Assembly: GCA_006503475.1 (NCBI GenBank)
Contig: RSEH01000073.1
Coordinates: 62,001-126,000, forward strand
DNA length: 64,000 nt
Reading direction: 5' to 3'
Source: Stentor roeselii
Taxonomy: Eukaryota > Ciliophora > Heterotrichea > Heterotrichida > Stentoridae
This document shows, one piece after another, positions 19,150 to 29,345 of the stretch. Below the pieces are notes generated by a model. The model ran no database searches and was not told the origin of the DNA. It saw nothing but the letters and a program-made list of their open reading frames with translations. The stretch's first letter is position 1. The number at the start of each line of letters is the position of its first letter. The position numbers and the translations under genes were made by a program.

Positions 19150-19830
19150 TTAAAGGTCTTTGAATGTCACGGTTCTTGGAGAGAGTTGAGGAGACTCCCA
19201 ATTCCACTCACTTTTCTTCATAATTCCAGGTCTTTTGAAGTAAGTATGATACATTCTACAAATTTTATCCTCCTCCAAGCTTTTTTTAACACTCTGGTGA
19301 TTATTTTCTATAAGAATTTTCATATCCTGTTCATTTTTGAAATTTTTGACAGGTTTTTCAGAGCTAGTCTTGATATGATTTTCCAGGTCTTCCTGACTTA
19401 AAAACCTAGCAGGTCTTCCTTTTTTACTACTTTTCGGTTTAACATAAGAAGTTTGTAAGTTTTGCTTAGTCTTCGGCCTGGCAGGTATTTTTTCTTGTTG
19501 ATTAGGAATTTTTACCTTCAAGAGAGGACTCATTGAGTTGTTAACCTGAAAGTCTTTGATATAGTTTTTAAACATTTTAACTCTTGCAAAGTTTTTACAC
19601 CCTGAGTGAGTCGAGTAATAAACAGGAGAGTCAAACCTTTTATTTGAAGCATCAGGACCCGAGTATTTTTTTCTGATGTTCTGATCTGGGAAAATACTTG
19701 AATAGTTCTGCAAGCGTTTTTTTGGAGTTAAGGCCAAGAGCTTGACTGCTTGAGGGACTTGAAAGACGTAACTCGACTCAGCAGGCATGGGAATTGCGGA
19801 GTTACACAAAGATCGGGTTTTAACGATCAT
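19150..19830 (-). CDS. basic hypothetical protein
   Basis: 226 residues, rich in Lys, Ser and Pro, mostly without predicted domain; the C-terminal third is helical (LSQEDLENHIKTSSEKPVKN). I do not recognise it. The frame is kept as a gene because it is long, fills the gap precisely (26 bp after the phosphodiesterase stop) and has an ATG 40 bp from the divergent start of the next gene. The 40-bp spacer must serve both promoters. It could be a cytoskeleton-associated protein, judging only from basic, low-complexity composition. Confidence 0.7.
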   Translation of the reverse strand: MIVKTRSLCNSAIPMPAESSYVFQVPQAVKLLALTPKKRLQNYSSIFPDQNIRKKYSGPDASNKRFDSPVYYSTHSGCKNFARVKMFKNYIKDFQVNNSMSPLLKVKIPNQQEKIPARPKTKQNLQTSYVKPKSSKKGRPARFLSQEDLENHIKTSSEKPVKNFKNEQDMKILIENNHQSVKKSLEEDKICRMYHTYFKRPGIMKKSEWNWESPQLSPRTVTFKDL

Positions 19831-19870
19831 TTGAATTTATATTATGTGATTAGAACTGGAGAGTCTATAA

Positions 19871-21382
19871 ATGGAAATTTTTAAGCTTTCGATTGAAGAC
19901 TGGTGGGACCAGCAGGATGAAAATTGTATAAATTACAACAATTGCTACCTGGCAAAAGATATGTACATCATCAAGTTCAATAGTATCTGTAAAAGCTTTC
20001 GCATTGTCAATGAAGAGATGAAGATCTCTGAAGACGGGTCAAAAAACTATGAAATAAAAAACCCTGACAGAAACTTTTTCATTAAAATTTTTCAGGACTC
20101 TTCGAAAAAAATCACTTATGAAGAAAATTACGTGAAATGCTTAAATGACCCTGTTTTAATCAGCAGCTGTAGTGTAAGGATCATTGAAAAGTTCACATTA
20201 TATAATGAAGAGCTGCAAGGAACGATTGATGTTTACTTCAATAATCATAAACAATCCTTTTCATGGGAAAAAAGAGCTGATTACTTCTGTGTTGAGAAGT
20301 CAGGACAAGAAAGCACAGGGAAGGGGCATATTCGATATGAGGAAAAAATGTGTTTTCATGACGGGAAAAAAGATTATTTCGTGGATATTCAAAGAGGCTC
20401 CATCAGAATAACCAAGAAAAAAGTCATTTTTACTGCCCATGATTCCGGGGTGGACAAAGAAACCATTGAAGTCGTTGAGACTAAAGAAGGTGACGAGTTA
20501 ATCAAGAGAAAAACTTTATTTCAAACACCTGATCAAAGCATCTTAGAAATCGACCGAAAACGAAGAGGTGAACAGTTAAAAAAGAAAGTCGTGAAAAAAG
20601 GGAATTACTTTCATGAAGAACTCACTTCAATCGAATGTCAAGAAGTAAGTGAAGACTGTCCAAGTAAAACAATCGGAAAATTCTTCTCTAAAGGTCTAAA
20701 CAGCAACTATGAAGTCTCATGGATCATGACTGATATTTACTTTCTAGGAAAAATCACAACGTTTAACAACCAACAGTCCTGTTTCAACACCTATAAATAT
20801 TCAGAAAAGTTCATTTCTGAAACGATTAGTTTTAAAATAACAGAGTCCAACTGGGGAATCATTGAAAACTTCGAAAAAACTCGAGGATTTTCGATTAAAT
20901 GGACAGGTGAGCTTCCAGAAGTGTTTAAATCAGTGAATGAAAATATGGTGTCTTATGATACAAAACAGCCCTCAACGTTTAGAATTGATAAAGAAGGACA
21001 TCTGGAAGACTATAAACAACAAGGAGAATTTCTCTTTAAATTCACAGGAACCATGACAATCGGTCAAATTCCTAAACTTTCTGGGAAGAAGAACCATTTG
21101 AAGTCAATTCATCAGCCAGATGAGGTTAAAACTACTGACCAAATCGAAAACATTCGAAAAATTCTTTTAAATAATTTGGATCTCAACTTCAAAATCATGA
21201 AAACTCAAAAAATTGAAGAAACTCGCAGAAGACTTGAAATGATTCAGAATAAAAATGGAAATCAGGTGAAGGAAGATAAAAGGATTCAAGCTGATGGAAT
21301 GCGTGATGCTGTACATTTTTTGTCGAAGTATCATGCTGCTTCTTCTTATGGAGTTTTAAAACAATTGGTTAGTAGAGTTTAA
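19871..21382 (+). CDS. hypothetical protein with repeated beta-rich pattern
   Basis: 503 residues, no signal peptide or membrane segment. Sequence alternates short beta-like stretches with charged loops (for example YHEELTSIEC, FRIDKEGHLEDYKQQGEF), and the last 80 residues are helical and charged (QIENIRKILLNNLDLNFKIM). I do not recognise a family; the repeated K-x-T-F/W pattern suggests a beta-sandwich or repeat protein. The stop codon lies in a 21-bp unit that is repeated ten times downstream, so the minisatellite begins inside the coding end (QLVSRV-stop). Confidence 0.75.
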   Translation: MEIFKLSIEDWWDQQDENCINYNNCYLAKDMYIIKFNSICKSFRIVNEEMKISEDGSKNYEIKNPDRNFFIKIFQDSSKKITYEENYVKCLNDPVLISSCSVRIIEKFTLYNEELQGTIDVYFNNHKQSFSWEKRADYFCVEKSGQESTGKGHIRYEEKMCFHDGKKDYFVDIQRGSIRITKKKVIFTAHDSGVDKETIEVVETKEGDELIKRKTLFQTPDQSILEIDRKRRGEQLKKKVVKKGNYFHEELTSIECQEVSEDCPSKTIGKFFSKGLNSNYEVSWIMTDIYFLGKITTFNNQQSCFNTYKYSEKFISETISFKITESNWGIIENFEKTRGFSIKWTGELPEVFKSVNENMVSYDTKQPSTFRIDKEGHLEDYKQQGEFLFKFTGTMTIGQIPKLSGKKNHLKSIHQPDEVKTTDQIENIRKILLNNLDLNFKIMKTQKIEETRRRLEMIQNKNGNQVKEDKRIQADGMRDAVHFLSKYHAASSYGVLKQLVSRV

Positions 21383-21573
21383 TTATTGGTTTAGGAGGGT
21401 TTAATTATTGGTTAGTAGAGTTTAATTATTGGTTAGGAGGGTTTTTTATTGGTTATTAGAGTTTAATTATTGGTTAGGAGGGTTTAATTATTGGTTAGTA
21501 GAGTTTAATTATTGGTTAGGAGGGTTTAATTATTGGTTAGGAGGGTTTAATTATTGGTTTATGAGGGTTGGAA
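21364..21573 (+). repeat. 21-bp minisatellite, ten copies
   Basis: ATTGG occurs at 21364, 21385, 21407, 21428, 21448, 21469, 21490, 21511, 21532 and 21553, so the period is 21 bp with single-base variation. The unit is about ATTGGTTAGTAGAGTTTA plus 3 bp, in two types (AGTAG and AGGAG). The first copy overlaps the last codons and TAA of the 19871 gene; the last two form the 3' end of the convergent membrane-protein gene. Confidence 0.95.
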
Positions 21574-24500
21574 GTTTGGTTTAAGGAATGGATTGGAAAT
21601 GATGGCTGAGTTGGTTTTTGTTCTGGAGAAGGCTCGACTTGGTTTAATTTTTTGTTTCGAAGAAAGGTCTTGATTTTAATGTGAAGGTTTAATAGTGTCA
21701 TTAGAAGACTGAAAAATATGTTTAGACTCCAGGCTGAGATCATCAGATTTATGAGCATATCTGATAAGAATTTCCAGTCTTTTTTTAACTTTTGGAGATG
21801 TTTTAATAGAATTATGAGAAAAAAACTGAAGATATGTAGTTCGTTTAGGATGTGGTAGATGTTTTTTAGAGACTCTTTGTAGCATCTTGAAAATATTATG
21901 TAAAATAACTGCTGTATGAAGAGTACAAAAAGACTTAAAGTTGTTGCAATTATGATTTTCAGTACTGGGTGCAGCTTTAGAGCAACTAAAACTCCTATAA
22001 TTGCTCTTCTAAATAAGTAATTTATATAGAAAAACCAATCACTGAGCCCTCTTGCATGAAACTCCTCAAAAAGTGCAGGAAATTTCCCTTCTAATCTCTT
22101 CACCGAGTCATCATCATCCAACCCTCTTCTAACAAAAATAACCCTTAAAATAGTCACCAGTCCTGCAACTTCAAATCCCTAATTGACCCATACAATAAAA
22201 ACCACTGCAAAACTCAAGTCAAATCCCTGAGCAACTCCATGACTCTGTGAAAATTCAATGCCAATAACAACAGCCAAAAGAATTTCCAAGTTACTCTGAA
22301 TCCAGAACCTCAAAAATATGCCAAACTGAAATTTTACCCAAATCTTTTCAGTCAATTTTTTTTTAAAACATCTGACAATGAAAACAACAAGAAAAGCAAC
22401 GAAATAAAAAATTAAGACAGTTAACTGTATCCCGGCATTTAAAAAAGAAATGTTACAATCAAATCCGTATTTGATGAGTCTTGGCGGAAGCTCCACCCCT
22501 TCTGCTGTTGTGATGAAATAGCTGAAAAGGTTTGGTACTCGTGAATGAATCCTCATTCCTAGTAAAAATTCTTCTAGAACTGGATAAGTTTCGACTTCAA
22601 AAAGGTAAAACGAGTAGAAAAGCTCTGCAGTGCTGATGAAGTTGAATAAAGAACTCGGATCCCAACCTAATATGCTGAAACCGGTTATAGTGATTAATCC
22701 GAGTGAAGTACCGGTAAATGCAAGTTTTTTCGCTTTGTTTATTTTATATTCAAGTTGTTTTTTCCTGGAGGCTTCATCGTTTTTGAAGAGTTTGAAGGAA
22801 TATCGGATGGGTCGAAGAAGGGAGTTTAAGGATGACTTTGTTTTATTTGAAAAGAGTAAAATGATCAATGAGTCTCTTTCTATTGTTTTAGGGGAAGTCA
22901 AGGTGACTAGGTAGGTTGTTTTACTTTTTGGTGAATAAGAATAGTTAGCTAAACTGCCCGATATGAAAATTTCGAGGATTTCTTTTGTAAGACTGACTTT
23001 GACTGGCTCGGTAAAGACCAACTTCAGGGTGTTGTTTGATTTTACTGAAATTTCTAATGAAAAAGTGTTTCGAGTGCATTTGGTAGTCCCAGAATATCCT
23101 AAGATGCATTTACAGGAATTATCTTTGTGAAGAAAGCTGTTGGGTTTACAAGAAAGGCAGGTTGATTTGGAAGAACATGACTTGCAAAGACCTGAACAAT
23201 TTTTGCACTTTTTTTTGTTGTGGTCATAAAATCTTCCTTTTTCACATGGAAAGCAATTCCCGTTAATAACTTCATAAAAATCCCTGCATTCAAAACAAGA
23301 GTTTTCATTAAAACTTGAGCACTTCAAACAGTTAAAATCATTGCACAGGTTGCAGCTATTAGATCTAACACATCCAGAGTTGCATTCAGCATTACAATCA
23401 AAACATATTCCAGTTGTTTCATTGAAGTATTCATTTATTTTGCATATAGGAATGCAAGTGTTGCTTAAAGGACAGATGGAGCAAGACTCACAGTCTTTTA
23501 AGTTAAAATTATCGATTTCTGGCCTTCCGATAAAAACGATGAATTCATAAATAAATCCTTGATATGGTCTGCTGAAACTTCCTGAGCCTAAGTAGTTGTT
23601 TTCACTTATCACATCGAAGAACGGGTCCTCAATCAGTGAAAATAATTGAGAATCTAACCCGTTTAATTTAAACATCAAGCAACTTAGATCAGTGTTACTT
23701 AAAATTAGGCTCAAATGATTCCATTCATCCTTTTTTACTGCATCTGGCGACTGTAACGTAAAAACTTGACCATTTATCTTGATCTTACAGAAAACTTTTA
23801 ATCTTTCAATGAAAATATTTAAAAAAACATCATTTTCCTTCTTTTCAAACAAGTCAAAACTAGTTGTTTCAGGGTGAATCCAAGTTGAAATCGTGAATCT
23901 TGGAGAGAATATCGGTCTTTTATCAGTTTTTCCTACCTTCAAAAAGGCTCCGCCAGCGAGGTAAACTCCTCTTAAATAAGCAGAAGTCAATGAAGCCTCT
24001 TTTAAGTCTCTTTTGCCAGAATTAACACCCTGAGCAGTCAATCCAGAAACCGAATCAAAAAATTTTCCGATTTCCTTGAATTTAAACCAAACTGAGGGTT
24101 TTCCCTGGTTTTTAGTAAAGCATTTGTGGTTTTCTTCATAAAATCCGACTGGGCATCTCTTTGTGCAGAGACTGATGAGCAGGTATTCAGAACATGACTT
24201 ACAGTGAAAATAATTTTCATTGAAACAAGTCAGACATTGAGAATTGCATTCAAGGCAACTTTCTAATGTTGTCAGGGTGGTTTTGTTGAAAAAACCGGGA
24301 AGACATTCACACCCTGAAAATGAGGGAAGACTGTTTTTATCGATGCATTCTAAGCAGATGTCTTGTTTTTTACAGCTTATGCAATTTGGGTGGCAAGGTT
24401 TGCAATAAGGAGATGAAGTTAAGTGTAGGTCTCTCCAGAAACCAGTTTTGCAGTCACAACCGATGAAGTTGTTTGTGATGGAGTTTGGATCTTTACAGGT

Positions 24501-26444
24501 TAAACAAGAGCTCAAATTATCACAAGTCTCACAATCAGAATAACACTCAACACATGCATCAAAATTCTCTAAACTCTTCGCTTCAAAGTAACCAAACTTA
24601 CACTGACATCTTCCAGCAAGAATTTCAGTATTTCTAGCTTTGCAAAAATCACAACTACTCTGATTCGAACAATTATAACAATCAAAAAGGCATGAAGAGC
24701 AGGCATTTTTATTACTCATAGCAAGAGTTTGGAAATATCCAACATCGCATTCACAGCCATTCACATCAGGAATTGAAAAATCCGCGATGCAAGTTAAACA
24801 AAGACCAGGCTCTACACAAGTCAAGCAGTCCACATGACAGGCTGAACAAGCTGAGACTGTTGAAAGGTCTCCAGTTAAATAAAACTTTTGATTGCAGATA
24901 CATCCAATGCTCTGAGCTGGACTTGCGTTCGGGTCTTTACAGGTCAGGCATTTTGCATCTTGTGCACAAGTTTTGCAGTGACTATGGCAAGGGAAGCAGG
25001 CTCCATCAAAATTGAGTGCAAGAATGTTATAAAACCCGTCATTGCAGGAGCATCCTTGTAACTCTTTAGGAGAAGAGTTTGAATCAATGCAAGTTTCACA
25101 TTTTAACATTTGAAAGCAAGTTTTACATTCAAAGTAGCAAGGAACACAAGAGTTCACATTATCTAAATTATCGACTCCTCCATATCCAGGAAGGCACTTA
25201 CAACGGCCAGAAACCAGCTGAGCATAAAGAGCCTTACAACTGAAGCAAGTGGTGCCATCCGCACATCCAAGACATTCAGGTAGACAAGGCGAACAAGAAG
25301 TAGAAGTACTTAAAGGCCTAGTCCCATAAAATCCTTCATTACATTTGCACCCCCCAAAACTTGCATAGTCCGGAAGTGCATTGGGATCCTTGCAAGTCAA
25401 GCAGGTGTTCTGTTGACTGCAAGTCAGACAAGAAATTTCACAAGAAACACAAACATCTCCATTATAAAAACTATTTCCTCCACATATGCATGAAGTCACT
25501 GTAGCTATAAGTCCTGTTGGGCAGAAACAGAGACTTTCTCCTGCAACTACCTGACAAGTGCCGAAGTCGCAGAGACACTCCAAACAAACTGACCCCTTGC
25601 AAGGACCTGAGGGACAAGCACTTGGACAGCTGCCTCCGTTTTCAGTCAAAAGTGGATCGAATTGCTCGGAAAGACAGCCATTGCCTGAATAAGAGTCTTC
25701 TACTGCTGGACTGCAAGAACCTGAACAGCCTGTTCCAGTAAGACAAGTTGAAGAAGAACCGACACAATAATCAGTATTGAAATTTAAAGTATCATCAATG
25801 CGAAGTCGCCATATATATCCTTTGAAAGTAGGGTACCCGAAGCCAGCCTTTCCGATAAACATTGAAAAAGTTCCACTTTCTCCGTAAGTTGTGATGCCAG
25901 TATTGATAGAAATACGAATAGTTGACAAAACTGAGCAAGAATCCATTATTGATATCGAGCATGTAAACATAGAATGACCTACTGTAACTAATGTCCATTG
26001 TCTTAAAGAGTAGTACCCTCCAGATGATACTCTTTCTCCAGTGTCAATCGACTTAAACCTGTAATAAGCTGAAAGTTTTAAACTAGGCTTCAAAGCATAG
26101 TAAAAAAATGAGTTTACGTCTTTAGATCGGGAAAAAAGAAGGCAATTATCACAGTCTGGATTGAACCAAAAGGCTATTGAATAAGTCGAGCCCAAGTTGA
26201 ATCCAGGATTCTTGTCGTTTGGAGGAAGGGTGATTTGCTCGGACATGCCTGAAAAATAAGCCCCTCGGTCTGTCATCTTGACATCATTTGCGTCGACTGA
26301 GGAAGAGGCACCGTTCACTGCATGGTATTTGTTTGTTGAGAAATCTCTAAGGACTTGCCCGAAAGTCACTCCAAATCGATATTCATTATCAATTACTGAG
26401 TTTACAAGAGATAAGAGTCTTGAAAGAAAAACAAACAAGAGCAT
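21537..26444 (-). CDS. LamG / cysteine-rich / multi-pass membrane protein, paralogue A
   Basis: Exons 26444-22194 and 22178-21537 give 1630 residues. It begins with a signal peptide, then a LamG-like concanavalin-fold domain (about 60-220). A run of furin/growth-factor-receptor-type cysteine repeats follows (about 230-780, pattern CHxxCxxC...CLTC.D), then a second LamG-like domain (about 800-970) and a second cysteine-rich block (about 985-1140). The C-terminal third has about eight membrane segments including LGWDPSSLFNFISTAELFYS. Extracellular lectin-like modules on a polytopic anchor suggest a surface receptor or adhesion protein. The membrane part may be related to TRP/FLC-type proteins, but this is uncertain. 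The C terminus runs into the minisatellite. Confidence 0.88.
22179..22193 (-). other. 15-nt intron in LamG/cysteine-rich paralogue A
   Basis: GTATGGGTCAATTAG with in-frame TAG. Removal joins AVVFI to GFEVAGLVTILRV inside a membrane segment. Paralogue B has an intron at the same position. Confidence 0.95.
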
Positions 26445-27979
26445 TTTTATTACTGGCCATTAAAGATAGAGAGAAGAACTTGTAAATTTAGTGATGTGAA
26501 TGTCGATGGGATTATTGAAGAGCTAAGGTTGGAGAGATAGTTGTTAGAATAGGTTTGAGAATGAGTTTATTTTGTGTTCTAATAAAGTTTCAATGTCAGA
26601 TAAACTTGGGTGATACTTGCGAGCTTAATTATATAAAACTTCGCTTAAACTTCTAAATTGTTTGAAGAGCTTAAATAATCGAATCATATTAGAAGATTTC
26701 GATTTAGCACAAGCTTAAAATAAAGCGTTGCCTGATTGGTTTTTATAGACTATATAAAAAATGACGTCAGCTGAAAAATTATATATTTTATTTAAATATT
26801 AGTCGATATTTAACTAAAGGTTACTTTAGTTAACTAGATATTTATTTGAATCTTTCTATAATTTCAATGACTTTGTATTTACTAGTTCTAAAATACTAAG
26901 CGAAATTTTTTCAGATATATCGAAAAAACTTTCAATGTGATCAAGAAAACTATTGGAATTTTAGAGATAATGAAATAAATTTCAGGTAAAAATTTCTTTA
27001 AAGCTAAAATTGGAGTGAATTTAAATGAAAAATGAGATATTTAAAAACTCTTTTTCTTTAACATTTACTATAATTCCCTCTAAAAATATAAAATCCATTA
27101 CTCATAATCATAAAGTTCTAGAAAAATCTAATTATTACCTTACACTGAAATTCTTTTTTATTGATTTATAATAATATTCCCCAAGTCCTCTTATAAAACC
27201 GAAAATGACGATAAAACACTGAAAGGACAAAGAAAATAGCACAAATCCCATTATCACCTTGCTAAATATTTTCTTCTCTATTCTATTTAGAAAGTTTTCC
27301 TAAAAATCAGCATAAAACTATCATCAGCACTACCTCTTCTTTATTAGCTGAATAAGTCCAAGATGATCTTCGAATGGTTTGAAATAAACTAAATAAGAAA
27401 AGGGTAAATCGAAAATTTAGAACAATTCGAGTATATACTGAGAAGTTTAAAAAGGCTTGAGTAATAAAAAACTGAAGTCTTCTTAAAAAAAATCCGAAAT
27501 AATAAAGAGTACTTAATAAGCCTTTGTTATTTTTAATCCACTTCAAGCCGCTTCGTGCTTTTTAATAAAATTCTTAATCTTCTTCACATATTTCTATATA
27601 GTTACAGTATAAAATTACAAATAAAATTTGAACCGTTAATTAAATCCCATTTAAGTAAATTTTACTAGTGCTAATACTGATGCTGCTTGATTCGAATAGA
27701 ATTCTGCTGGGGAAGCTCATAATCCTGGATACATCTTACCGATTAAAAAAATTTAAAACAAAAACTCGGTATCAAGAAAGGACTGAAACCAAAATCTTAT
27801 AAAAACATCACATTTTAGATAAGGTTTGTTTTTTTCAAAAAATTCTGTTGTTTAAATCGATAAGGATTGTCAGAGAAAAGTAACTCTCGTGCATGTTTCT
27901 CTAATAAGGTGAAATCTTTTTATACAATAACATTTTCCATCTATGAATATCGTATTTGGCCCGACTTCTGATGGGATCG

Positions 27980-28014
27980 CCAAATAATTTTAATACTTTA
28001 TGCAAATTATTTGG
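27980..28014. repeat. perfect 11-bp inverted repeat (hairpin)
   Basis: CCAAATAATTT and its exact complement AAATTATTTGG are separated by 13 bp. It could form a stem-loop or bind a dimeric protein; no T run marks it as a terminator. Confidence 0.75.
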
Positions 28015-28151
28015 TTTTTACAACAAAGGACGTGATTACTGCAAGGTGAGCAGCCTATTAATGATTATAACTATGTTCATTAAGTTTAAAAACTATGTCC
28101 GATAGAGAACAACTATGTCAAGAGTTAGGCACATCTCGACCATAAACACTG

Positions 28152-28272
28152 TTTTATGCAATCTTGTTCTCTTAGTATTAGATTATTATAATAAATCAAT
28201 CAGTAAGTATTTTTTATGCAAATCTTGTGCTCTTAGTATTAGATTATTATAATAAATCAATCAATAAGTATT
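28152..28272. repeat. tandem direct repeat, two ~60-bp copies
   Basis: Two copies of a unit containing CTCTTAGTATTAGATTATTA and AATAAATCAATCA lie head to tail and differ by a few substitutions and one inserted base. It is a recent duplication in non-coding DNA. Confidence 0.9.
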
Positions 28273-29345
28273 TTTTTATATCATATGTTTTCATAATCAA
28301 TAATTAACTTGAATCGGAAGGTACCTTATTAATAGATTAAGCAGGCTTTTAATGTAGATAATCGTGATGCCTTGCACTTAATAAACTATGATACCAGAAT
28401 CATATAATATTATATATTTATTAGTTTTATCTTCTCTTGTATATTCGAAATCTATCATGAAGCCAATAATTTGATTTTCTTCCACTTGATGAGTCTTCAT
28501 CAAGTAATCTGCTGGATATTCTATATATTTATTTATATATTTCTTGATTCATGATTTCCCAGTGCCATATGATCTATATTACTTTGAAAACACAAACTAA
28601 TATATTTCATCTTCAGTTAAACTTATACTAAGTCTAACTTCTACATTAGATAGTACTTAAGTTTGCTCAAAGGATTATATAATTTTATCCATTGATAAGA
28701 GAATATTTTAAACTGTAAATAGTCCTCAAAACAATTACAAAAATGACTATTAGAGTGAACAATTGATAAACAATTAATTTAAAACAGAATGAAGATTTTA
28801 ATTCTAGTTAGAATAATTGCTATCATTCAGTTCATGATAATATCAGATACATGGCTTTATCTGCACTAAGGTAGACTTCTAAATTTATTAATTATATTTG
28901 AAAATTTATCTCTGAGATTCAATAAAAATCAACCATCCACCAAGGAACTTTAAGACGCTAAAACTATAAACTTTATTAAATAGGAATAATTCCTTACTTT
29001 ATATTATAGTCGCTTTCCTTACTCAGTATATAAAATATTATAAAAGAGTGATCACCTGAAAGCATTTTATCAAAAGAACCTTGAGAACTTCTAACTCCGT
29101 TTTCTCTTAAATAAAGTATCTCTGCTCAGCCAAATACTACTTTACCATTCAGTTGTTCTTAAGATTTCAAACACTCATTTGTTTTTAGACACCTAGAGAA
29201 AATCAAGACCTAAACGAATTATAATGAAATATCTCAAAAATGATTTCAAAAGACTAAACTAAACCTCTCAAACTTGACTTAAACCCCGAATTTCCCATCT
29301 CTAAATAAGTTAATAGATAGCCATTAAATAGTAGTACCAAATAAA

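Larger units (their letters stand above)
26445..29345. other. 2.9-kb gene-poor spacer between divergent paralogues
   Basis: AT-rich and without a confident gene. A 79-codon frame on the minus strand at 27307-27546 and an overlapping hydrophobic frame near 27180-27300 (MGFVLFSLSFQCFIVIFGFI) look faintly like the polytopic C terminus of the flanking paralogues and may be relics. Other items are a TGACGTCA palindrome at 26762-26769, an 11-bp perfect inverted repeat at 27980-28014 and a two-copy ~60-bp direct repeat at 28152-28272. Promoters of both giant genes must lie at its ends. Confidence 0.7.

Noticed and set aside
27307-27546. 79-codon hydrophobic minus-strand frame
   Set aside because: Similarity to the polytopic part of the flanking paralogues is too weak to call a gene or a firm pseudogene.
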